Shown here: piece after piece, positions 25,742 through 32,591 of the stretch
Layout: each line of letters opens with the position of its first letter
How positions within the stretch are numbered: position 1 is the stretch's first letter
Origin: Fidelibacterota bacterium
GTDB taxonomy: Bacteria; Fidelibacterota; UBA8477; JABMPR01
Direction: 5' to 3'
DNA: 32,591 bases
Assembly (NCBI GenBank): GCA_021736185.1
Contig: JAIPGJ010000019.1
Location: 1 to 32,591, forward strand
Program-made: the position numbers and the translations under genes
The notes under the pieces: model-generated
What the model was told of the DNA's origin: nothing
The model's input: the letters and a program-made list of their open reading frames with translations, nothing else
Databases searched by the model: none

Positions 25742-28700
25742 CTACTGCAAATAGACCATTTTTATCACCTGTGAAAAATCTCCACAGTTAAGTTTAGCAA
25801 AGTACATACCTGTACTCACCTCCAAGCCCGCTGAGTTCAAACCATCCCACTGCAGGTTATACATACCGGGAGTCTGGTGGTCCAACTGCCACGATTTGAC
25901 TTCAGAACCACGAATGTCATAAATGGTCAGACTCACATCAGAAACTTCAGGAAGGGTATACCGTATTGTCGTTGTAGGGTTGAATGGGTTTGGATAATTC
26001 TGGTATAGCTCAACTACCGTTGGTAGCTGGCTGATTGAATCGTCAATATCAGTCTGATACGTTCCATTTGCCGACATCCGCAGACTGTCAACGACCTCTC
26101 CGTCAGAATTGATACATTCTAAATACAGTTCATCATCATCAACCTGGAACTTAACATAGTTCCATAGCGATTCTGTGTATTCCAGCCACCAACCATTCGG
26201 TGAATTGTTATAGATTGGGCCTCCCATGGTGCCCGTTTGCATTTGAAGTCTTCCCTGTCCTTCAGCACTGCCGTACATTTCAACTGGCTCAGATTCAGAA
26301 ACTTGTAAATTGATGGGTTTCGAACGTGTGTAGGTGTGTTCGTGACCATTGAGAATGATATCTACACCATACTCATCAAACAACCTCCACCAATGGGGAA
26401 TCGCAGCGTCCATTTCTCCAGCGTGTCCACCCGTTGTGAAAAAGGGTCGGTGGAAATAGACAATGATCCAGGTTGCATCGGTCGTGGCCAGGATATTTTC
26501 CATAAACGACATCTGGGTGGAGAGTTGCCCCTCTGAATTAAGATTGATAACCAGGGTGTTACCCTGTTCAAAATAGAACCACTTCTCCAAACCGGGCTGT
26601 ACAAACTGATTCAGGAATGCGATCCCGGAGTCAGTATCATAATAAGTATGATTTGAGGGCGTATAGAAAGTCAGTGAATTCTCAAGGAATTCTTCACCAT
26701 AGGCATAATACTGTTCTTCCCATAGACCGGAATACAGGGTATTGTCCACAATGTCTCCTGGCATGAGATAAAAATCGGCATTTTCATCCGACGCCATGGT
26801 GGAGATTGCTTGCCAGGGTATGGTTCCAGTTTGTTGATCACCACCTGTAATAAAGCTGAATTGACTTGATGCCGTATCGACAGAAGTTGAATAGGATTTT
26901 GTCTCGCCCCACAAACCACTATACTTAAGTGAATAATAGATATCTGTAAGTGGGTCCAACACTGGGAAAGTATAGTCAAATAAATACAATGGACCTTCAC
27001 CATAGCTATAATTATTACGTCGGACTCCAGGGAAGGCTCCCATTTCGAATTCCGTAGTATAGCCCCAGCGCAGGGAGTCATTTTCCGATCTATTACTCCA
27101 GGTTATGGTTAATCCTCTGAGCGTGTTATGATAAGTTCCCCACCTGATGGCATATGGGAATGATATCCAGGGCCACCATGTTTCAGCACCCAAGCGGATC
27201 ACTCCAAGGTTATCAAAAAGGACTGCAGGCGAATTGACAGGATAGGAAAAATCACCATTCTCAGGGTCAATCATCAACGGATCAGCCTGGGCGACGACGT
27301 TGATTAGTTGGAAATCTGTCGCTCCCGAACTGAGATCAATATCACGGGTATTAAAATACAAGAAATTCTCAATGCGTGAATTGGTTCCATAAATCTTAGC
27401 CGGTGCATAGTCAGTATTCATCACAGGTAGAACAACTATTGAATTGCTTATGACAGCCCCATCCACATAATGAGGGATGATATTATAGCTGCCACAGTCA
27501 TAGACAGTGACCTTATTGACAAAAAATTCAGGATCAGGTGTGGTAACATCAGAATCAGCACCATCCACATAAATGGCTTCCGAGCTCATATCCCAAAAGG
27601 TACAATTTTCAACCATGAAGTAATTTACTGATCCAGTAGGAGTAACGGGATCATTGAAACTGATTCCCATATCGAGGATATGTGCAAAATAACAATCCTC
27701 GACAAGTACTGAATCGATAACGGAAGTCACATCACCATATATTCCAAAACCAGATGTCTGTTCTGCATTTTCAAAATTCAGAAAATCCGTATTGGTTACA
27801 GTAAGATTATAGCCACTTGTACCTGGTGAGTTCGTGATGGCTGTTGTCGTAGCCGCACCACCCAGGGAACCATCAAGGATGACGCCATCCAGAGTAAAAT
27901 TAGATGAGATTTCAAACATCGCTCCTGTTGCTGCCGAGACAATAGTTGGTCGGGAAGTGAGACCCGATGCAACTTTGAGACTTACATCATGGGTGACAGT
28001 CAGGGTAGCGCTTTCCTCATAGGTACCCCCATCAGTTGTCAGGAGAATGGATTGACCATCTACAGCATTGGAAAGTGCAGTTGAGATGCCATCAGTCCCG
28101 GCTGAAACAAAGATATATTCTGTATTATTTTCTGGCCACCAACGTGGATCTCCCAGATGGCTGCCATCGTCACCTGCACTCAAGGCAGGTGATCCGGGGA
28201 GCAAAGTAAAATTTCCACCCGCAGCGCTGGCGTATAGCGGGTCCATTCCTGCCTGGACATTTGATAATTGACTGACCAGGGCGCCTTGTTGTAAGCCAAC
28301 AGCAGCAAAATTATTGTAGAGGATATTACTTACTTGAGAACTGGTGCCAAAAATGATACAGGCTGGATCTGGTGAGCTTGCAGAACTGGTCATAATGGAA
28401 TTCTTAATGACTGCTCCATTAATATCTCTGGGGTAAATATTGCCGTTGGTTGCATCATGAATAGTGACATGGTCAACCTGGAAATCGATGGCAGGATTAG
28501 CATCAATGCTGGTTGCCTGGACATAAATCGCATAACCACTAATGTTCCAGAAGCTTGAATTTTCACAAATGAACTGATTAACAGCTCCGGGAGCCGTTCC
28601 ACCTGTGCTGAACTGGATAGCCGACCGAGCCATGTTCACAAAAGTACAATTGCTGATGGTGACAGTTCCCAACTGGTTTTGATCTTCACCATAGATGGCG

Positions 28701-29140
28701 TGGTTGGTGTTGACAAAATCACAATTCAGCAAGGTCATATCAAAACCAATGGTAAGTTCATACCATTCTGGTTCGGCACAGCGAATAATGACCTCTCGCG
28801 TTCCCCCACTGATGGAGCCATCAAGGATGATTCCATCCAGGGTCAATCCATCAGCAGGCAGAACCAGGGCCCATCCACCGGTGGCAGACCATCTGGGTTT
28901 CTCTGCCAGTCCAGCAGCGGCCCGAACTGTGATTGGCTTTCCTGCATCAATGACGAGATCATTTTCTTCCTCATAATCGCCACCACTGGTAATCAATTCA
29001 ATAATGTCTCCTGCAGCGGCATCATCATAGGTATCAGAAATGGTGCTTTCACCGGCTGCAATTTGGTGAATAGTTTGCGATATTCCGCTTATCGCCATCG
29101 ATAAGATGAGGATAAAAGCGAATATAAATTTTGATTTCAT
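25742..29140 (-). CDS. T9SS-secreted protein: two beta-helix modules plus purple-acid-phosphatase-like metallophosphoesterase
   Basis: This protein has 1132 residues. A Sec signal peptide (1-21) is followed by two parallel beta-helix modules (about 30-336 and 337-657), each ending with a DPRWWP/ETWWP-type motif and resembling DUF5123/DUF4957-type lyase-like repeats. A fibronectin-like domain of the purple acid phosphatase type comes next (about 661-760). The metallophosphoesterase domain (765-980) has GGDQQ (Asp768), GDIVDN (Asp796), SNHTYYD (Asn830, His831), FHRPF (His897) and GHEHTYTR (His933, His935). The GNHE of the family is SNHT here, but the ligand residues remain. The C-terminus (1047-1132) is a T9SS type A sorting domain (NYPNPFNPTTTIRY). 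AGGAG precedes ATG. It probably acts outside the cell on phosphate esters while bound to a surface or glycan (inference). Confidence 0.9.
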   Translation of the reverse strand: MKSKFIFAFILILSMAISGISQTIHQIAAGESTISDTYDDAAAGDIIELITSGGDYEEENDLVIDAGKPITVRAAAGLAEKPRWSATGGWALVLPADGLTLDGIILDGSISGGTREVIIRCAEPEWYELTIGFDMTLLNCDFVNTNHAIYGEDQNQLGTVTISNCTFVNMARSAIQFSTGGTAPGAVNQFICENSSFWNISGYAIYVQATSIDANPAIDFQVDHVTIHDATNGNIYPRDINGAVIKNSIMTSSASSPDPACIIFGTSSQVSNILYNNFAAVGLQQGALVSQLSNVQAGMDPLYASAAGGNFTLLPGSPALSAGDDGSHLGDPRWWPENNTEYIFVSAGTDGISTALSNAVDGQSILLTTDGGTYEESATLTVTHDVSLKVASGLTSRPTIVSAATGAMFEISSNFTLDGVILDGSLGGAATTTAITNSPGTSGYNLTVTNTDFLNFENAEQTSGFGIYGDVTSVIDSVLVEDCYFAHILDMGISFNDPVTPTGSVNYFMVENCTFWDMSSEAIYVDGADSDVTTPDPEFFVNKVTVYDCGSYNIIPHYVDGAVISNSIVVLPVMNTDYAPAKIYGTNSRIENFLYFNTRDIDLSSGATDFQLINVVAQADPLMIDPENGDFSYPVNSPAVLFDNLGVIRLGAETWWPWISFPYAIRWGTYHNTLRGLTITWSNRSENDSLRWGYTTEFEMGAFPGVRRNNYSYGEGPLYLFDYTFPVLDPLTDIYYSLKYSGLWGETKSYSTSVDTASSQFSFITGGDQQTGTIPWQAISTMASDENADFYLMPGDIVDNTLYSGLWEEQYYAYGEEFLENSLTFYTPSNHTYYDTDSGIAFLNQFVQPGLEKWFYFEQGNTLVINLNSEGQLSTQMSFMENILATTDATWIIVYFHRPFFTTGGHAGEMDAAIPHWWRLFDEYGVDIILNGHEHTYTRSKPINLQVSESEPVEMYGSAEGQGRLQMQTGTMGGPIYNNSPNGWWLEYTESLWNYVKFQVDDDELYLECINSDGEVVDSLRMSANGTYQTDIDDSISQLPTVVELYQNYPNPFNPTTTIRYTLPEVSDVSLTIYDIRGSEVKSWQLDHQTPGMYNLQWDGLNSAGLEVSTGMYFAKLNCGDFSQVIKMVYLQ
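27170..28132 (-). repeat. Beta-helix module 2 of the phosphoesterase protein (type A)
   Basis: This unit of 321 codons ends at ETWWP. It is of the same type as the two units at 29593-31512 in the neighbouring gene, sharing blocks such as MGISFNDP, NCTFWDM, EAIYVDG and IENFLYFNTRDIDLS with nearly identical spacing. Confidence 0.85.
28133..29053 (-). repeat. Beta-helix module 1 of the phosphoesterase protein (divergent)
   Basis: This unit of 307 codons ends at GDPRWWP. It follows the same layout as the other modules (an ISDTYDDAAAGD-like start, LDGIILDG, NCTF, SSFWNI) but is clearly diverged from the type A units. Confidence 0.75.
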
Positions 29141-29175
29141 CGGTACTCCTGGAGTTATTGCGTTGCTTAAACATT

Positions 29176-29207
29176 GCGGAGAACCAGGGTCTACCCTGAT
29201 TCTCCGC
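29176..29207 (-). terminator. Long GC-rich hairpin after the giant repeat gene, probable terminator or mRNA end
   Basis: GCGGAGAA.CAGGGT pairs with ACCCTG.TTCTCCGC (15 positions each side, one mismatch, 2-base centre). It lies about 60 bases after the stop codon at 29269 on the minus strand. No strong U-run follows, so it may act as a 3' stabiliser or processing site rather than an intrinsic terminator. Confidence 0.5.
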
Positions 29208-29268
29208 GAATCTCACATCAATTTATTGATCCTCATACATCCTGGGATCAATGCTTGAAACATTCGAG

Positions 29269-32200
29269 TTATTTCAAATAGAGCATCTTCTTGGTTTGAA
29301 CAAAGCTACCACTGCGAATCGTGTAGAAGTAGACACCTCCACTCACACTCGTGCCACTACTGGTCAGACCATTCCAGCTTGTCTGATAATATCCAGGCTG
29401 CATCTCACCATTCACCAGGCGATTGACTTCCCGACCCAATACATCATGAACAACCAGACTCACGTTACCTGCTTCAGGCAGCTGGAAGTCAATCAAAGTG
29501 GTTGGGTTAAAGGGGTTGGGATAGTTCTCAGCTAAGAGATAGGTCGTTGGAATTTGCTCTTTAGCATTATCCACACCAACTGGAAGCAAGAACCACCATC
29601 TATCATCACCAATGGCCACACGCTCACCAGCCACAGTCAGATAGGCTGGAGAATTCTCCGGATAGGAGAAATCACCATTCTCTGGATCGGTAAGCAGCGG
29701 ATCTTCCTGAACAACCACATTGATCAGTTGAAAATCGGTTGCGCCACTACTGAGATCGATGTCACGGGTATTAAAATAGAGGAAGTTTTCGATAACTGAG
29801 TGAGCGCCATAGATTTTTGCAGGCGCAAACGCCGTTTCCAAAACTGGATAGACCACCATTGAATTTGTGATGACCGCATAATCAATGTAATGAGGTATAA
29901 TATTGTAACTACCGCAATCATAAACAGTCACTTTATTCACAAGGAACTTTGGATCAGGAGTAGCAACATCTGAGTCAAAACCATCCACATAAATAGCTTC
30001 TGAGTTCATGTCCCAGAAAGTACAGTTGTCAACTTCAAAGTAGTTAACAGAACCAGTTGCCGTAAGAGGATCATTAAAACTGATACCCATATCCAGTATG
30101 TGGGCGAAGTAGGAGTTCTGGACAAATACGGAATCAACAACAGAAGAAACGTCGCCATAAATTCCAAATCCACGACTGGCATTGACATCTTCCATATTGA
30201 GAAAATCGCAGTTCAATACGGTGAGGTTATAACCTGAAGTATTGGCTGCATTCTTAATGCCTGTGTTTGACATGGCTGCACCAAGGGCACCATCGAGAAG
30301 CACACCATCCAGCAGGAAGTCTGCGGAAAACTCAATCATGGCACCCGTTGCACCAGAAGTGATCATTGGTTTATCCGTCAAACCTTCGGCAGCTATTATT
30401 CTTACTGCTTTATCAACGACCAGCGTTGCTGATTCATCATAGGTTCCACCATCAGTAGTCAGGACAATGGTGAGGCCCGGGCTGGCTTCAGCAAGGGCAG
30501 CAGATAATACATCGGTCCCAGCGGCAAGGTCAAGAGTTGCACCCCATACCACGGGCCACCAGCGACTATCTCCGAGAAGTGCTGGGCCATCTTCAGTAGC
30601 AATGACAGCAGGCGAGCTCATGGGATAAGAGAAATCCCCATTCTCAGGATCAGTCAGGAGAGGATCCTCCTGAACGACCACATTAATCAGCTGAAAATCA
30701 GTGGCACCACCACTGAGATCAATATCACGCGTATTAAAATAGAGGAAGTTCTCTATCCTGGAATTTATTCCATATATCTTGGCAGGAGCATACGCTGTTT
30801 CTAGCACCGGCAGGACTACCATAGAATTGGTAATCACAGCATAATCGATATAATGGGGAATAATACTATAGTCACTACAATTGTAGACCGTGACCTGATT
30901 CACCAGAAACTCTGGATCGGGTGTACTCAAATCTGAGTCACTGCCATCTACATAGATTGCTTCATCGTGCATATCCCAGAAGGTACAGTTATCCACTTCA
31001 AAGTGATTGACTGAACCTGTGGCTGTGATTGGGTCGTTAAAGCTGATACCCATCTCCCAGATGTGGGCAAAATAGCTGTTCTGCACAAATACAGAGTCTA
31101 CAACAGAAGTCGGGTCACCAAATATGCCAAACCCCTGAGTTTCAGCTGCATCAACCATATTTACAAAATCTGAATTCAATACTGTCAGGTTATACCCTGA
31201 GGTGCCGGGAGTGTTGGTGAGACCTACCGCAGTGGCGGCTCCACCTTGGGCACCATCCAGAATGACACCATCCAGCACGAAGTCTGCTGAAAACTCGATC
31301 ATGGCATCTGTAGATCCGGAGATGATCATCGGTTTTTCATCAAGTCCAACTCTAGCAGCGAGGCGAATATTTTTATCAATGATTAATGTTGCGGATTCTT
31401 GATAAACACCACCATCAGTAACCAAATAGATGGTCTGACCGGCGACTGCTTCAGCGAGGGCTGCAGCTATGCCATCAGTACCAGCGACAACAACCAGGTC
31501 GACAGAACCTGCTGGCCACCAGCGGGGATCACCAATGGGCAAGCCCGTGGTACCAACACCAAGGGCCGGTGAACCGGCTTGCAGGGTAAGGTCACCATTG
31601 GCTGGATCTGTAAACAGCGGATCAGCATTAATCATATTCTCAGCGATACCATAGCTCCCACCGATATGGGTTCCGGGGAAATTCCAGTACAATGAGTTTA
31701 GAATGGTTGAGCCGTTATAGAAATAAAAGAAGGTATTCCCTACATCGGCAGGATTGGCGGCGATGACATTCGTCACCATGGCGCCCAGAATATGTGAAGG
31801 ATAAATTCCCTTATCATCAATATCATAGAAAGTGACTTGATCAACCACCAGGTTGACCTCTGACACATCGCTCTCAAATGGATATACAGCAATGACATCG
31901 TCACCGATATTGATAAATGTGGAATTGGTGACGGACAGATTCTTGACGCCAGCAGGACTGATGTCATCTGTATTAAAAGCAATGGCCTTGTCACCAATGT
32001 TGGTGATTAAACAGTTATTAAAGCTGACCAGTTCTGCTTGTGTACCCGTTCTGCTGGCAAGGATACCGGTTGTAAAATTGGTGAAGTCACAATTCTCCAC
32101 AACCAGCTCATATCCCATTCGGGCCGAAGCATCGTAGGGGTCAAAAGCCATGTCAGATGCGGCAGCACCCTGTGCACCATCCAGCATGACGCCCGCAAGA

Positions 32201-32591
32201 TTGAGATGATTGTAAAGCTGGATCATGCTGCTATCAGAATCACTTATCAGCACTGGTTTGTCCGTCAGACCTGCAGCAGCGCGGATGGTAATTTCTCTAT
32301 CAATGATAAGCGTACTGGTTTCCAGGTAGCTGCCACCATCAGTAATCAATTCAAGTACATCACCAGCACCTGCAGCAGCCAGGGCGGTTGAGATAGCATC
32401 GGTTCCAGCAGCAACTTCAAACACGGTAGCAGGCCACCAACGTGGATCACCAATACTCTGACCTACGGTCCCAGCATCGATAGCAGGAGATCCTTCCAGT
32501 AAAGTCAAGTCTCTATTGGCTGCATCAGCTAACATGGGATCAGCATTGATCATATTTTCAGCAGTGCCATAGCTGCCACCTAAATGAGTCC
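29269..32591 (-). CDS. Giant T9SS-secreted beta-helix repeat protein, 5' end outside the window
   Basis: 1106 residues are visible, and the frame stays open to the right edge. An internal ATG at 32553 is not the start: the codons before it match the module sequence (GTHLGGSYGTAEN). The visible part holds the end of one module, one type B module, two type A modules (320 and 321 codons) and a C-terminal T9SS type A sorting domain beginning NYPNPFNPTTLIDF. The modules carry parallel beta-helix and DUF5123-like features (NCTFWDM, EAIYVDG, ISFNDP) and a terminal GD.RWW motif. Extracellular polysaccharide lyase, binding or adhesin roles are all possible. No enzymatic domain is seen in this part. 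Confidence 0.88.
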   Translation of the reverse strand, partial: THLGGSYGTAENMINADPMLADAANRDLTLLEGSPAIDAGTVGQSIGDPRWWPATVFEVAAGTDAISTALAAAGAGDVLELITDGGSYLETSTLIIDREITIRAAAGLTDKPVLISDSDSSMIQLYNHLNLAGVMLDGAQGAAASDMAFDPYDASARMGYELVVENCDFTNFTTGILASRTGTQAELVSFNNCLITNIGDKAIAFNTDDISPAGVKNLSVTNSTFINIGDDVIAVYPFESDVSEVNLVVDQVTFYDIDDKGIYPSHILGAMVTNVIAANPADVGNTFFYFYNGSTILNSLYWNFPGTHIGGSYGIAENMINADPLFTDPANGDLTLQAGSPALGVGTTGLPIGDPRWWPAGSVDLVVVAGTDGIAAALAEAVAGQTIYLVTDGGVYQESATLIIDKNIRLAARVGLDEKPMIISGSTDAMIEFSADFVLDGVILDGAQGGAATAVGLTNTPGTSGYNLTVLNSDFVNMVDAAETQGFGIFGDPTSVVDSVFVQNSYFAHIWEMGISFNDPITATGSVNHFEVDNCTFWDMHDEAIYVDGSDSDLSTPDPEFLVNQVTVYNCSDYSIIPHYIDYAVITNSMVVLPVLETAYAPAKIYGINSRIENFLYFNTRDIDLSGGATDFQLINVVVQEDPLLTDPENGDFSYPMSSPAVIATEDGPALLGDSRWWPVVWGATLDLAAGTDVLSAALAEASPGLTIVLTTDGGTYDESATLVVDKAVRIIAAEGLTDKPMITSGATGAMIEFSADFLLDGVLLDGALGAAMSNTGIKNAANTSGYNLTVLNCDFLNMEDVNASRGFGIYGDVSSVVDSVFVQNSYFAHILDMGISFNDPLTATGSVNYFEVDNCTFWDMNSEAIYVDGFDSDVATPDPKFLVNKVTVYDCGSYNIIPHYIDYAVITNSMVVYPVLETAFAPAKIYGAHSVIENFLYFNTRDIDLSSGATDFQLINVVVQEDPLLTDPENGDFSYPENSPAYLTVAGERVAIGDDRWWFLLPVGVDNAKEQIPTTYLLAENYPNPFNPTTLIDFQLPEAGNVSLVVHDVLGREVNRLVNGEMQPGYYQTSWNGLTSSGTSVSGGVYFYTIRSGSFVQTKKMLYLK
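29593..30552 (-). repeat. Type A beta-helix module, last copy
   Basis: This 320-codon unit ends at GDDRWW. It aligns with 30553-31512 at the DNA level with an offset of 963 bases at several points. Differences are largely at synonymous positions. Confidence 0.88.
30553..31512 (-). repeat. Type A beta-helix module, second-to-last copy
   Basis: This 320-codon unit ends at GDSRWWP. It shares nearly all structural blocks with the following unit and with module 2 of the phosphoesterase protein. It differs locally, for example by HDEAIYVDG instead of SEAIYVDG. Confidence 0.88.
31513..32430 (-). repeat. Type B beta-helix module
   Basis: This 306-codon unit ends at GDPRWWP. It carries GTHIGGSYGIAENMINADPLF near its end, and the window-edge codons repeat the same block (GTHLGGSYGTAENMINADPML). 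At least two type B units therefore stand next to each other, one of them mostly outside the window. Confidence 0.85.

Noticed and set aside
25691-29207. CRISPR array or tRNA-like structures near the hairpins and repeats
   Set aside because: The repeats are coding and about 320 codons long, not short direct repeats with spacers; no cloverleaf or CCA-type end was seen.
28390-32391. Many plus-strand open frames opposite the two giant genes
   Set aside because: They recur at the repeat period and mirror the beta-helix modules; this is a by-product of repeated biased codons.
32551-32553. ATG as the start of the giant repeat protein
   Set aside because: The codons before it continue the module sequence (THLGGSYGTAEN), and no stop occurs before the window edge.

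Overview
The window reads as a chromosomal segment of a Gram-negative bacterium of the FCB group. The evidence is two large secreted proteins ending in a type A Por/T9SS sorting domain (the NYPNPFNPTT motif followed by a beta-sandwich), several outer-membrane beta-barrels ending in Phe, and a TamA/TamB pair. The motif style and moderate GC fit Candidatus Neomarinimicrobiota or a relative such as Ignavibacteriota or Calditrichota. This is inference; no rRNA is present. I saw no tRNA, CRISPR array, insertion sequence or phage gene. Only two genes lie on the plus strand.

Left part (1-6300, minus strand). A tight cluster encodes a retropepsin-like protease (PF05618 type), a RimK-type ATP-grasp ligase with an extra C-terminal RCK_C/TrkA-C domain, an AstE/AspA-type zinc deacylase, and a MscS channel cut by the window edge. 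The first three genes overlap or abut, which suggests one pathway that adds, removes and processes glutamate-type tails. Upstream lie three small secreted, probably outer-membrane, proteins; two are tandem paralogues.

Middle (6300-18400). Divergently transcribed is a two-gene plus-strand operon: a large helical protein with a C-terminal P-loop ATPase and winged helix, followed 6 bases later by a MscS channel. The ATPase gene has a textbook Shine-Dalgarno sequence but no ATG, GTG or TTG behind it; the best start is ATA. Convergent to it is a tamB-tamA operon, then a small lipoprotein and a ZntB-type transporter.

Glycan locus (18534-25516, minus strand). Transcription order is a ROK repressor, a GH109-like Gfo/Idh/MocA glycosidase with a Tat signal, a DUF2271-like lipoprotein, a DUF4874/DUF4832-type lipoprotein, a perfect 16-bp hairpin, a second lipoprotein with a GH-A-like barrel, and a CBM9-like protein. 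This looks like an exported enzyme set for an amino-sugar-containing glycan. An AT-rich palindrome just upstream of a promoter before the ROK gene is a likely operator.

Right part (25742-32591, minus strand). Two giant secreted T9SS cargo proteins share about 320-residue parallel beta-helix modules. The first carries two modules plus a purple-acid-phosphatase-like metallophosphoesterase. The second (5' end outside the window) is almost entirely modules. A strong intrinsic terminator ends the first gene.
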